A stretch of 64,000 nt of DNA from G963662905 sp963676415 (GCA_963676415.1 OY781097.1:744001-808000); one strand, 5' to 3'; shown: positions 27,675 to 36,694, counted from the stretch's first letter. Notes: generated from the sequence alone by a model not told the origin. Program-made: numbers and translations.

Positions 27675-27758
27675 ATCCATCACACGCCACAAACCTACAA
27701 CCCAAAAGTGCAACTATTTTGCATTTTAATTTTTTCTTCCTTTTTTTTGTTTTTAATC
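27675..27758. repeat. 83-bp direct repeat, copy B (upstream of the lipoprotein gene)
   Basis: This is a near-identical copy of 26960-27042, 715 bp away. It overlaps the stop codon of the RAYT gene. On the minus strand TAGGTTTG (27690-27697) sits 70 nt before the lipoprotein start. Together the copies bracket the lipoprotein gene. Confidence 0.92.
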
Positions 27759-28421
27759 CCAAAATGGTTCAAATGATGGTCTTTCGGCCAGCTCCTCCCC
27801 ATGCATATACTTGAAATTGGCCTTGCCGCCAAACCAGTCTTCGATTACTTCGCGCTGCATTTCGCTTGGATTGTCCTTTATATAATTAATGTATGAAGTC
27901 CAGCTATACTCCAAAGGATGCCTGCAAAAACCGTGGATCACCGGATTGTTGTGGATATACACCAGCAATCGGTTGCGGTAGGCTTCGCTATCAACCAGCT
28001 TCCTGCGAAAAGGCCGCTCGAAGAGGGTACCGTAGGTGTTGTAATATTTATTAAAGGCCTTGGTATAAGAATTAAAAAAATTCGAAAAATGTTGGTGGAT
28101 GGGCTTACTCCTGACAGGTCTGCCAGACTCGCCCCTGACCGCCAGGGCAGACTCCCGCCTCCCAGCGCTAACAGACCCACCAGCAGACCTGTCAGGAGTA
28201 ATTTCTAAACCACCAACATCCTCCTTAACCCGCACCAACCAATGGAAATGGTTGGGCATCAAGGCCCAGGCGTAGGTATCAACTACCGGATCGATATACT
28301 TACGGTACTGCCTTAGAAAATGTTCGTAATTCCCTTTTTCCCTAAAAAGGTTGCGGCCTCCCACGCCATGATTGTATATATGGTAAAAATTACCGGCTTC
28401 TAATGGTATAATCTTTGGCAT
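27753..28421 (-). CDS. RAYT transposase, full-length copy with internal palindrome
   Basis: This is a REP-associated tyrosine transposase (Y1_Tnp). It starts MPKIIPLEAGNFYHIYNHGV. It has the MPNHFHWLVRV metal site, then QHFSNFFNSYTKAFNKYYNT with the tyrosine region, and a C-terminal YIHNNPVIHGFCRHPLEYSW block. Residues of about 73-107 (LEITPDRSAGGSVSAG and on) do not belong to the family. They are encoded by a palindrome-rich insertion that keeps the frame. The two following partial copies share only the N-terminal part. The protein may still be active, as the 222-residue frame is unbroken. Confidence 0.88.
   Translation of the reverse strand: MPKIIPLEAGNFYHIYNHGVGGRNLFREKGNYEHFLRQYRKYIDPVVDTYAWALMPNHFHWLVRVKEDVGGLEITPDRSAGGSVSAGRRESALAVRGESGRPVRSKPIHQHFSNFFNSYTKAFNKYYNTYGTLFERPFRRKLVDSEAYRNRLLVYIHNNPVIHGFCRHPLEYSWTSYINYIKDNPSEMQREVIEDWFGGKANFKYMHGEELAERPSFEPFWD
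28105..28201. repeat. Palindromic element inside the RAYT gene
   Basis: The 19-bp arms TTACTCCTGACAGGTCTGC (28105-28123) and its exact reverse complement (28183-28201) are 59 bp apart. A smaller inner inverted pair TCTGCC/GGCAGA lies between. The element is translated in frame within the transposase. The partial copies downstream keep only its right half. Confidence 0.9.
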
Positions 28422-28422
28422 C

Positions 28423-28764
28423 TTAATCTGTTTTTTCTTTATTGATGTCTGCTGAAAATTCTGATAACTTTTGCCGCAAATACGCTGCTAAAAATGTCCG
28501 CCTCCCAGCGCTAACTGACCCACCAGCAGACCTGTCAGGAGTAATTTCTAAACCACCAACATCCTCCTTAACCCGCACCAACCAATGGAAATGGTTGGGC
28601 ATCAAGGCCCAGGCGTAGGTATCAACTACCGGATCGATATACTTACGGTACTGCCTTAGAAAATGTTCGTAATTCCCTTTTTCCCTAAAAAGGTTGCGGC
28701 CTCCCACGCCATGATTGTATATATGGTAAAAATTACCGGCTTCTAATGGTATAATCTTTGGCAT
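28423..28764 (-). pseudogene. Truncated RAYT copy 2
   Basis: The first about 80 residues are identical to the full RAYT, including the MPNHFHWLVRV motif. The frame then runs through half of the palindrome into the duplicated WYL gene tail (LRQKLSEFSADINKEKTD) and stops. The C-terminal helices and tyrosine region are missing, so no working transposase is expected. Confidence 0.88.
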
Positions 28765-28765
28765 C

Positions 28766-29107
28766 TTAATCTGTTTTTTCTTTATTGATGTCGGCAGAAA
28801 AGCCTGATAGCTTTTGCCGCAAATACGCTGCTAAGAATGTCCGCCTCCCAGCGCTAACAGACCCACCAGCAGACCTGTCAGGAGTAATTTCTAAACCGCC
28901 AACATCCTCCTTAACCCGCACCAACCAATGGAAATGGTTGGGCATCAAGGCCCAGGCGTAGGTATCAACTACCGGATCGATATACTTACGGTACTGCCTT
29001 AGAAAATGTTCGTAATTCCCTTTTTCGCGGAAAATCTTGCGACCTCCCACGCCATGGTTAAAAATATGGTAAAAATTACCGGATTCTAATGGTATAATAT
29101 TTGGCAT
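28766..29107 (-). pseudogene. Truncated RAYT copy 3, next to the WYL gene
   Basis: The copy starts MPNIIPLESGNFYHIFNHGV, two bases after the WYL gene stop, and ends like copy 2 in the fused tail. It differs at several codons from copies 1 and 2 (for example GGRKIFREKG against GGRNLFREKG). It is probably the ancestral 5' end, displaced when the segment was duplicated. A longer frame to 29167 only adds out-of-frame WYL gene DNA. Confidence 0.85.
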
Positions 29108-29108
29108 T

Positions 29109-30020
29109 TTATTCTGTTTTTTCTTTATTGATGTCGGCTGAAAATTCGGATAACTTTTGCCGGACATACTGTTTTAATTCTGCGCCTTCAATAATTTCCA
29201 CATGATCGTACAGGCCAAGCACAAACCTTCCAACCCCTTTTATATCAGGAACTTTACATTTAAATTCATATTTGTTTTCTTTGATTTTCCTGATGAAGGC
29301 ACGGCTTTTCGGATATTCTTCTTTGAGCAGGTTTTGCGCCAGTATATCGAGATGCAGGCACACACAATAGCAATCAGGGCCGCTAAAGCCAAAAACGCCG
29401 TAATGCGGAACCTGGTGCTTATGGCAATATTGGTGTTTACCCTCGAGTAATTGCACCGCGCCAATGCGTTCGATCATAAAAGATTTAACTTTATCGCTGG
29501 CCGGCTCATAGGCTGTACATCGCGTAAGCGCATCATTAAGCAAAAAAACTTCCACAGTCCTGTTAACCAGTTTGTTGCTACTGCCCGAGCTATAAGCAGT
29601 CAGTTTCAGTTGCCTTGATTGGCGTATGGACAAAATGATTGTTTTTGTAATTTGAGGGATATTGTTCCCATAAACTGTGTCGCAAGAAAGACAAGCGGAC
29701 GCAACACAATTCAGCTTCTGCATTAAACTGTTTTTTAAGGCATGCGATTTATTGAGGTTAAGTACTGCACGGGAGAGCACTTCTTTTTCGTCATCAGAAA
29801 ATAAAATACTCTCTGAATGATTCTTCCATTCTTTCGGAAAACCCTTGAGGTAAACCTGCCCGTTTTTAGCCCGGGGAATGTCAAAACCTTTTTCCTTTAA
29901 TAAGCGGATCAGGCCGGAAAGGTTTCGTTCTCCGGTCTTCAATTTTTCTTTTAGCTCCAGCTTGGAGTATTTAACCCCGCTCCCAAGCAAAAGCAATAGT
30001 TCCACAGCTCGTGAAGCCAT
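29109..30020 (-). CDS. WYL-domain transcriptional regulator
   Basis: The product of about 303 residues begins MASRAVELLLLLGSGVKYSK, a winged-helix start. It continues with a WYL domain (LKLTAYSSGSSN, then VEVFLLNDALTRCTAYEP and SFMIERIGAVQLLEG) and a WYL C-terminal segment (LYDHVEIIEGAELKQYV). The frame reaches a TTG at 30044, but the ATG at 30020 is the better start. WYL proteins are ligand-responsive regulators often found beside CRISPR-cas loci, and at least one cyanobacterial example represses cas genes. Here it lies upstream of the RAYT copies and cas6 on the same strand, so control of cas genes is plausible but not shown. Confidence 0.85.
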   Translation of the reverse strand: MASRAVELLLLLGSGVKYSKLELKEKLKTGERNLSGLIRLLKEKGFDIPRAKNGQVYLKGFPKEWKNHSESILFSDDEKEVLSRAVLNLNKSHALKNSLMQKLNCVASACLSCDTVYGNNIPQITKTIILSIRQSRQLKLTAYSSGSSNKLVNRTVEVFLLNDALTRCTAYEPASDKVKSFMIERIGAVQLLEGKHQYCHKHQVPHYGVFGFSGPDCYCVCLHLDILAQNLLKEEYPKSRAFIRKIKENKYEFKCKVPDIKGVGRFVLGLYDHVEIIEGAELKQYVRQKLSEFSADINKEKTE

Positions 30021-30960
30021 AAAAATTGTTTTGCTTCGATGCAACAGCTGGTCAGTTCTGTTGTGTCAAAGTGATTAATGGGACAATTAATTATAAATCA
30101 ATTTAATACAAATATGCACAGATTAAAATCCTGTTTATTTTGGTTTTAAGCCATAAAATTAGGAAAAGTAACACAAATAGCCAAATAAAGTTAATAAAAC
30201 AGAGCTTTATAATCCTCTTTAATGAAACCCCTTCATTTGGAACGATTGGAATGAAAATTGTATTTTTGGAATGTCGCAAAGGCTTAGCTTCACGCATATT
30301 ATCGCCTTTTTGATGTCCTGTGGTTTGCTACTTCACCGCCCACTGGTCTCCACCAAAAGCCAACCCTTTACTAAAGGCCCCGACTTCTCCCTAATTGCAC
30401 CGTGCCAAATCCAAATTAAGCACATAGTGCTTGCCCCTCATGTCCGATCCCAGCTTTATTCTTCCGAAAGCTTTCAGCATTGGAAACAGTTACTTCGGCA
30501 AACATACTTCGACAAGCACAGCACTTCGCTGTATAACAACTCAAGCTCGAGCATTTTGAACCTGAAACCAGAGTCTATGGACAAACTCTAAATAATCGAT
30601 AAATGCATAACTAAAGCCCGGACAACCTGATTCTAAGGAGTGAATGCTATTGCCGGAAAGCACTGATTCAGTATAAACGTAAATCGGCATTAGGAATATT
30701 CCGGCAATCTGCCAAAAACGCGTCATAGTGATGAGGAATGATTATTATCGTTCTCACCTGCTCTATTCATAAAGACGACTCACCATTAGTCTATTGTATT
30801 GCATCCAAGGAAAGGCGCGCAATACAATCAATCACAAAACATGCGTCCATATGGTTATTGATCAACAAAGATAAACAACATACCCTGAGGCAATTGTTTC
30901 AATTTGCACTTCCCGTATTCAGGATAATTGCTATATTCGTCATCAATAAAAAATTCCAAA
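30021..30960. other. Long stretch without a supportable gene
   Basis: This AT-rich region of about 940 bp separates the CRISPR neighbourhood from the next gene. The plus-strand frames at 30271-30591 and 30738-31070 and the minus-strand frame at 30541-30726 have low-complexity or odd compositions and no recognisable domain. I treat the stretch as intergenic, possibly with decayed genes. Confidence 0.5.
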
Positions 30961-32697
30961 ATGTCCAGCAAGTTCAAAAAAACATCTTTAATTATAATAT
31001 CGATTTGTATAATTCTGGTACTCATCGCCAATTATATTGCCAGCAATATTGCAGCCGCCAATCTGGATGAGCTACTGGCACAAAAACCCTTAAAAGGCTA
31101 CGATATAAAATATGGCAGTATCAAGGTCAACATGTTTAGCCTGTCCGTAAAACTTAAAAACGTGAAATTGATACCGGACAGTTGCACAACGGACAAGAAC
31201 AATAAGAAGGGAACAGGGTCAAAAAACATTTTTTCACTGCACATAGCCGAATTGAAAATAAAAAACATCAATTTGATATCAGTTTTCAGTAAAAAAATCC
31301 TGGATATAGATGAAATCAAATTAGGTTCTCCTGTATTGACACTATACACATCAGGGGAGACAGCCAAGGCAATGCCAGCATATGCCAAAAAACGTTCCGA
31401 AAGTTTTAACCTCAACAAAATCGCCATAAATGGAATAGGAGGCGTTGAGATAAAAAAAATCTCTTTCGAAAAATTCAGCCTTCTTGCCATCAACTCCATC
31501 ACAGGCGATACGCTGCTTAACACTAAAGGGGACATCTGTACTGTCGATAATATTGATCTGCTTCAAAATGAAACAGATCCTGAAAACTTCAGGCTGCTCT
31601 ATAAAGAACTGCAATTTGAAGCAAAAGGCCAAAGCATCAAACTGGGCTCAGGAAAATACATTTTGGGTTTCAATAATTTATATATCAATATAAAGGAGCG
31701 GAGACTACAAATCAATGAAATAAAATTCGTGCCCACACAAGACCCGTACCAAATGGCAGCCCATTTCAAATACAGGGCAGACGTTTTTGACGCAGGGATA
31801 AAACAATTGAATATTAAGCTTGGCGATATACCCAAAATGATTAATACGGGCTACATCTTAATAGATAGTATTGAAATTGATAAGCTTGGGTTATCTATTC
31901 TGAGGAACAAAACTTTACCATTTGATAAAAATAAACGCCCCTTGCTCCCAAATGAGCTTTTAAAACAATTAAAAACCGGCATCAATATCAGCAGTATCCA
32001 CATCAATAACAGCAAACTGCTTTATGAAGAAAGCAACAGTGAAAACGAAGCCCCGATGAAGGTAAGCCTTAACGAGCTGAAAATCAATATCAATAGGCTT
32101 ACTTCCATTAAAGACAGCATTTCGTCGGGACTGCCCATGACCATAGGATTGGATGCACACCTTGAAAACCAAATCCCTATGCATGTTGATTTTGAATTTC
32201 CACTGAACAGCCCATCCGACACCTTCAATTATGCTGGCCGCTTAGGACGAGGCGATTTGTCGTTGTTCAATCCAATCCTAAAATCAGCTGCAAATATCAG
32301 CTTCAGGTCAGGCAAATTAAACGGCATAAACTTTAAAATAGCAGCAAATTCGCATTATGCAACAGGCAAAATGACAATGCTTTATAATGACCTTGAAGGA
32401 GAAATATTAAAAAAACCCAGAGAGGAAAGCAAAAAGCTTTTTTCCTGGCTGGCCAATCAAGTCATAAGGCAAAACAACCCACAAGAGGGCAAGGCAGCCA
32501 GAACTGTAAACATCTATTTTGAACGTTCCATGTACAAAGGCTTCGGGAATTTTTCTTTTAAACCTTTGCTAAGTGGTATTCTGGCAACCACAGTTCCAGG
32601 TTTTGACAGCAGAAACCAAAAAAAAATAGAGGCCATCAACAAAAAAAGCCTCAAAAAGGACCAACAAAGAAGAACGCAAAGGAAAAAACACAAATAA
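30961..32697 (+). CDS. AsmA/DUF748-like envelope protein
   Basis: The product of about 578 residues begins MSSKFKKTSLIIISICIILV, one N-terminal membrane anchor. A long beta-rich region follows with alternating short strands (YDIKYGSIKVNMFSLSVKLK, IAELKIKNINLISV, IKLGDIPKMINTG) and a basic tail (QQRRTQRKKHK). That layout fits the AsmA/DUF748 group of periplasm-spanning, lipid-transport-like proteins. It stands alone, with no neighbours that suggest a pathway. Confidence 0.7.
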   Translation: MSSKFKKTSLIIISICIILVLIANYIASNIAAANLDELLAQKPLKGYDIKYGSIKVNMFSLSVKLKNVKLIPDSCTTDKNNKKGTGSKNIFSLHIAELKIKNINLISVFSKKILDIDEIKLGSPVLTLYTSGETAKAMPAYAKKRSESFNLNKIAINGIGGVEIKKISFEKFSLLAINSITGDTLLNTKGDICTVDNIDLLQNETDPENFRLLYKELQFEAKGQSIKLGSGKYILGFNNLYINIKERRLQINEIKFVPTQDPYQMAAHFKYRADVFDAGIKQLNIKLGDIPKMINTGYILIDSIEIDKLGLSILRNKTLPFDKNKRPLLPNELLKQLKTGINISSIHINNSKLLYEESNSENEAPMKVSLNELKININRLTSIKDSISSGLPMTIGLDAHLENQIPMHVDFEFPLNSPSDTFNYAGRLGRGDLSLFNPILKSAANISFRSGKLNGINFKIAANSHYATGKMTMLYNDLEGEILKKPREESKKLFSWLANQVIRQNNPQEGKAARTVNIYFERSMYKGFGNFSFKPLLSGILATTVPGFDSRNQKKIEAINKKSLKKDQQRRTQRKKHK

Positions 32698-32897
32698 CTG
32701 CTGCCGTCACATTCTGTAATCCTTAAACTGAAAAAACAGCATTACTTTCTATTGAAGTAGTTTACCCTGGGCAGAATGTTTTGTGAATAATGCAGGGTGA
32801 ACCACGGAAAAGAACAATATTTTTTATTCTCTTCTGAACGCAAATATTACTACATTTGGCTTCTTTTTTGAACCAGATGAGCGGTTACGAAGAATAT

Positions 32898-32925
32898 GAT
32901 AATACCCATAGTTTCGGGTATTATC
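32898..32925. repeat. Perfect 10-bp inverted repeat
   Basis: GATAATACCC and GGGTATTATC are separated by 8 bp in the 383-bp gap between two plus-strand genes. There is no T run, so an operator or mRNA hairpin is more likely than a terminator. I see nothing else in this gap apart from AT-rich DNA before the lipoprotein start. Confidence 0.6.
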
Positions 32926-33080
32926 AAGCACAAAAAACAATATAGAATATTAATTTTCAATTTTGGAACAACAAAATCAGAGCATTAACAACTTAAATAT
33001 TTGGCAATTCAATTTGTGAATAAGAAATTACTGTAAACTACTATAAAACACAAATTAATTCAAACTTAAAATTTTCAAAC

Positions 33081-34094
33081 ATGAGGTTTATCAAACAAAT
33101 TTTCATCGCTGTTATAGTTATGCTTGCTTATTCCTGCGAAAAAGACAGCACGGATAATGTAATGGTTAGTTCTATTGAATTAACTGCCGAAAAAAATAAT
33201 ATTGATGTGGGGGAATACCAGGAAATTACTGCCAATATCCTGCCATCAAATGCTACTGAAAAAGGACTTACATGGACTTCTTCCGACGCGAGCGTGGCAT
33301 CCGTAGCGGACGGAATAGTTATGGGCTTAAAAGTTGGAAGTGCTGAAATTACTGCAAAGGCAAACGATGGTTCCAATGTTTATGGCAAAATTTCTTTAAA
33401 CGTAATAGATGACGGCTCGTTAAAAGAAAGCATCAGTGCAAAATGGGATGTTACAAGCTCAGGGATGTTCACTTCTTTCGAGTTTAACCTAAGTGGAAAT
33501 TATATTGTAGTAGCAGACGCCTCCGGGAAATCGGCCGATGAAGAATTTGTTGCTTTTGGCGTTTATGAGATCATCGGAAACAATACCATCATCCTTTCTG
33601 ATCTGGGGACAATCACGGTAAATGAGATTAATGAGGAAAACATAAATTTTTCCATTGAACTACTCTCGAATCCAAATCCTGAAATTATTGATGCCTACAA
33701 AGAATCTGAAATTGAAGAAACAACAAATACGGACTTAATATGCCAAACATGGGAATTAATATCCATTGGTGGGTTCGAAATACCGGATTATTATGTTTTA
33801 TTTTCCAAAGCCGGCACATACCTTGTTAACTATGAAGGTGAAACCGATTTAGGAACTTGGACATGGTGCAATGAGCAACAAGATAAAGTAGCCTTTACAA
33901 TTGGTGGCACATTAGATTGCGAAGGCATCAATATCGTTAAAGAAATCCAATTAACAACAGAATCTTTTGTGGGCATTGATTTAGAGAATGAAGGAGTACC
34001 TATGGAAATAATTATGGAACCCGTTTCTTTTTCAAAATCAACACCTTCAAACCATCAAAAAATCGGTAAACGGATATTTGGAACTGATTTGTAA
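33081..34094 (+). CDS. Lipoprotein with bacterial Ig-like (Big_2) domain
   Basis: The 337-residue product has a lipoprotein signal (MRFIKQIFIAVIVMLAYSCE). One Big_2 domain follows: VSSIELTAEKNNIDVGEYQE, then LTWTSSDASVASVADGIVMG and GSAEITAKANDG. After it come two beta-rich segments resembling lipocalin-like domains of Bacteroidota surface lipoproteins (ISAKWDVTSSGMFTSFEF, ICQTWELISIGGFEI). It is probably surface-exposed, with unknown function. Confidence 0.82.
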   Translation: MRFIKQIFIAVIVMLAYSCEKDSTDNVMVSSIELTAEKNNIDVGEYQEITANILPSNATEKGLTWTSSDASVASVADGIVMGLKVGSAEITAKANDGSNVYGKISLNVIDDGSLKESISAKWDVTSSGMFTSFEFNLSGNYIVVADASGKSADEEFVAFGVYEIIGNNTIILSDLGTITVNEINEENINFSIELLSNPNPEIIDAYKESEIEETTNTDLICQTWELISIGGFEIPDYYVLFSKAGTYLVNYEGETDLGTWTWCNEQQDKVAFTIGGTLDCEGINIVKEIQLTTESFVGIDLENEGVPMEIIMEPVSFSKSTPSNHQKIGKRIFGTDL

Positions 34095-34177
34095 AAGCAA
34101 ATAATCAGTTCTACAGATATCAGGGGTAAAGGCTCTTTGTGGAACATCCATAGAAAAGTATGATCCACCAGATCACA

Positions 34178-34236
34178 CTGCCATCTTTATGCGGCTGGAA
34201 AAATCTTCGGTCGATAAAAATGGCAGTTTTTTTTTG
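34178..34236 (+). terminator. Terminator after the Big_2 lipoprotein gene
   Basis: ACTGCCAT (34178-34185) pairs with ATGGCAGT (34221-34228), with additional weaker pairing inside. It is followed by a run of T's to 34236. Confidence 0.65.
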
Positions 34237-34419
34237 AGATAAGTAAATGCATAATAGCTCAGCGGCTTGCACAAAAAAAAGCTATAGACAAACGCGCTTT
34301 AACATCTTGTTATTTGCCCACCTGTTCCGATACCTATCGGAAGAACCAGGGGGCCACAACCCCAAAAAAAACAATACTCCAAACGAAATATCATCGTTTT
34401 GAGTGTTAGCCATTTAAAC

Positions 34420-34453
34420 AAAAAAACCTGCCGAACTATCGACAGGTTTTTTT
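34420..34453 (-). terminator. Terminator of the tRNA gene
   Basis: CCTG-C-CGA and TCG-A-CAGG form a short hairpin flanked by A and T runs on its two sides. It lies immediately downstream of the minus-strand tRNA and could also stop plus-strand transcription. Confidence 0.6.
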
Positions 34454-34454
34454 G

Positions 34455-34528
34455 TGGGCCCACCTGGACTTGAACCAGGGACCACCTGATTATGAGTCAG
34501 GTGCTCTAACCAACTGAGCTATAGGCCC
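34455..34528 (-). tRNA. tRNA with CAT anticodon, probably tRNA-Ile2 (lysidine)
   Basis: The minus strand reads GGGCCTATAGCTCAGTTGG and on, with acceptor stem GGGCCTA/TGGGCCC, D-arm GCTCAGTTGGTTAGAGC, anticodon loop CTCATAA and T-loop GGTTCAAGTCC. The context GACTCATAATC and the GGTC variable region resemble the known minor tRNA-Ile2(CAT) more than elongator tRNA-Met. CCA is not encoded. Confidence 0.93.
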
Positions 34529-34644
34529 TTCTGTTTAGTGTTATTTGGAATTTATTCCAATTCCCCAAAACAGGTGTGCAAAAGTACAAACTATTACTTT
34601 ATTTTCAAAAACTTATTTTCGGCTTTGATCCAAATTTTTTCTCC

Positions 34645-34674
34645 TTGCCTCGCTTTGCCTTTTTCATAACTTTG
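34645..34674 (+). promoter_or_regulatory. Promoter of the HAD hydrolase gene (TTG-N19-TAACTTTG)
   Basis: TTG (34645-34647), exactly 19 bp, then TAACTTTG (34667-34674), 18 bp before the ATG. It is a full match to the Bacteroidota promoter pattern. Confidence 0.7.
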
Positions 34675-34692
34675 TGACCAAAACCGTATTTT

Positions 34693-35337
34693 ATGATCAA
34701 AAATATTATCTACGACTTCGGTGGCGTAATTTATGCCATTGACTACAACGATTGCTTCAACGCCTTCAGGGATATTGGCATACAGGATATAGAGCAGGCT
34801 TTCAACAGAGCCACACAATCCGAATTTTTTCATCAGCTTGAAATGGGCTGCATCGATGATGATGATTTTCCCGGATTCCTGATGCAGGAAACCGACATCT
34901 CAGCCAATGAAGACGACATCATATTTGCATGGATGCGTCTGCTGAAAGGTTTTCATAAAATCAATACAAATTTAATGATCGAAAGTGGTAAACATTATTT
35001 TACGTTTATCCTAAGTAATACAAATAATATTCATTACCAAACTTTTGCACAAGAATTTTTTGACACCAAACAAATGTACCTCGAAGAGTCAGTGCGGGAA
35101 GCTTACTGGTCGTTTGAGCGTTATATGCGCAAGCCGGATGTTGAATTTTATGAAGCGCTGCTTGATGAGCACGATCTGATTCCGGAAGAAACCCTGTTTA
35201 TTGACGACACCCTGGCAAATGTGGAAACAGCCAGGAAATTAGGCCTAAAAACACTGCATCTCACAGATATGAAAATGCTACAAGATTATTTTGATAATGA
35301 CGGCAAACTGAAAGAAGATATGATTGAGCAGCTTTAG
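34693..35337 (+). CDS. HAD-family hydrolase (YihX-like)
   Basis: The 214-residue HAD-superfamily protein begins MIKNIIYDFGGVIYAIDYND, where DFGGV is motif I with the nucleophilic Asp. FILSNTNNIH is motif II, YMRKPDVEFYEALL carries the Lys, and LFIDDTLANVETARKLG is motif III/IV. A helical cap lies in between. The sequence fits the YihX/alpha-D-glucose-1-phosphate phosphatase-like group, but the substrate cannot be read from the sequence. Confidence 0.9.
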   Translation: MIKNIIYDFGGVIYAIDYNDCFNAFRDIGIQDIEQAFNRATQSEFFHQLEMGCIDDDDFPGFLMQETDISANEDDIIFAWMRLLKGFHKINTNLMIESGKHYFTFILSNTNNIHYQTFAQEFFDTKQMYLEESVREAYWSFERYMRKPDVEFYEALLDEHDLIPEETLFIDDTLANVETARKLGLKTLHLTDMKMLQDYFDNDGKLKEDMIEQL

Positions 35338-35347
35338 CGTTTTACCA

Positions 35348-36694
35348 CTAATCCTGACCATCCTTTTTTAGCATACGGTAAATTGTAGTTTTTCCAATCT
35401 TTAATCTCTCAGCTACAGCTTTAATATTGTTATCGTACTGCCTTAAAAAATGTTTTACAATACGAAGATTATATTCCTGCAGGGAACACTCATCGTTTAA
35501 AAGTTCATCAATGGTTAAATTAGACCGGAAAGAAATATCTTCGGCATCAATTTTATCATCATTGGTCATTACGCAGGCCAGTTCAATCATAGCTTTGAGT
35601 TCTCGCACATTTCCCGGAAAGGGGTATCTTTTCAGTTTTTCAATGGCATCTGCTGATATAGCCTTGGATTTCATCTGATTTTTTTCGCAGAAATCCTGCA
35701 CAAAGAAACGTGCCAGCAACACAATATCATTATCTCGTTGCCTCAGAGGGGGCAGTTCAATGGGCATACCCAAAAGGCGATAATAAAGGTCTTCGCGGAA
35801 ATTCCCTTTGCGTACTTCCTGACTCAGGTTTTTATGTGTAGCCACCAAAACCCGCACATCCGGCTTAATCACCTGATTGCCACCAACCCGGGTCAGCTCA
35901 CCTTCCTGCAGCACACGCAACAGTTTGGTTTGCATGCCCATATCCATATCGCCAATTTCATCTAAAAAAAGGGTGCCTTTATCGGCTTCTTCAAATTTCC
36001 CGATGTGCCTAGACGATGCGCCTGTAAAGGAACCTTTTTCGTGGCCAAACATCTCGCTTTCAATAAGCTCGGCAGGTATTGCAGAAACATTCACAGCTAC
36101 AAAAGGTTCTGCTTTGCGCTTGCTGTTGAAATGTATCGCCTTAGCAACCAGCTCTTTGCCAGTCCCCGTCTCGCCATTGATACTTACCGTGATATTGGTT
36201 TTTGATGCCTTTTCGATTAATTCAAAGACATGGAGCATGGCCGGGCTGTTTCCTTTGATCATCTCCCGAAACTGAAACTTCCTGCCAATTTCCTGCTCCA
36301 GAAATGAAATCTTACGCTGTAATTGCAGGTTTTCCTTTAATTTTTCAATTAGGGAATAAAGCCTGCTTTTCATGTTTTTGTCCTTCACCACATAATCGTA
36401 GGCGCCCAACTGCACAAGCTTTACAGCGGTATGAATATCCTGTTGGGCAGAAACAATAATAATTGGGATATCGGCATTGAATTTCCTGATTTTCCGCAAC
36501 AGTTCCATGCCGGTAAAATCGGGCAATAAATAATCCAGACTGATAATATCAGGGTTTTCATGCAGCCTGTCGAGAAAACTCTGGCCATCCTGAAATACCT
36601 CCACCTCAGTATCATTGTTCCTCAACAGGTGCTGCTTCAATACTTTGGCTGTAACAAGGTCATCTTCTACAATAAAAATCCGGTATGCATCCAA
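35348..36694 (-). CDS. Sigma-54-dependent response regulator (NtrC family)
   Basis: The 448-residue protein has a receiver domain (MDAYRIFIVEDDLVTAKVLK, phosphoacceptor in IISLDYLLPDF, signal Lys in YDYVVKDKN). A sigma-54 AAA+ domain follows with Walker A GETGTGKEL, the sigma-54 contact loop GSFTGAS and Walker B GTLFLDEIGDM. It ends with a Fis-type helix-turn-helix (AVAERLKIGKTTIYRMLKK). The contact loop is GSFTGA rather than GAFTGA, a tolerated variant. No partner kinase gene adjoins it. Confidence 0.95.
   Translation of the reverse strand: MDAYRIFIVEDDLVTAKVLKQHLLRNNDTEVEVFQDGQSFLDRLHENPDIISLDYLLPDFTGMELLRKIRKFNADIPIIIVSAQQDIHTAVKLVQLGAYDYVVKDKNMKSRLYSLIEKLKENLQLQRKISFLEQEIGRKFQFREMIKGNSPAMLHVFELIEKASKTNITVSINGETGTGKELVAKAIHFNSKRKAEPFVAVNVSAIPAELIESEMFGHEKGSFTGASSRHIGKFEEADKGTLFLDEIGDMDMGMQTKLLRVLQEGELTRVGGNQVIKPDVRVLVATHKNLSQEVRKGNFREDLYYRLLGMPIELPPLRQRDNDIVLLARFFVQDFCEKNQMKSKAISADAIEKLKRYPFPGNVRELKAMIELACVMTNDDKIDAEDISFRSNLTIDELLNDECSLQEYNLRIVKHFLRQYDNNIKAVAERLKIGKTTIYRMLKKDGQD

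Larger units (their letters stand above)
28422..29107 (-). repeat. 343-bp units in tandem (RAYT 5' half plus WYL gene end)
   Basis: RAYT start codons fall at 28421, 28764 and 29107, exactly 343 bp apart. Each unit joins the last codons of the WYL gene (RQKLSEFSADINKEKT) to about the first 80 codons of RAYT. The join in the derived copies lies inside the palindromic element at CCGCCTCCCAGCGC. The copy next to the WYL gene is the most diverged. Confidence 0.92.

Noticed and set aside
30271..31070. Overlapping frames of 106 and 110 codons in the gap before the AsmA-like gene.
   Set aside because: Odd composition, mutually unrelated, no domain, and the second runs into the real gene in another frame.
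34455..34528. Elongator tRNA-Met.
   Set aside because: The anticodon is CAT, but the stem, variable region and T-arm context resemble tRNA-Ile2. I still regard the assignment as probable, not certain.
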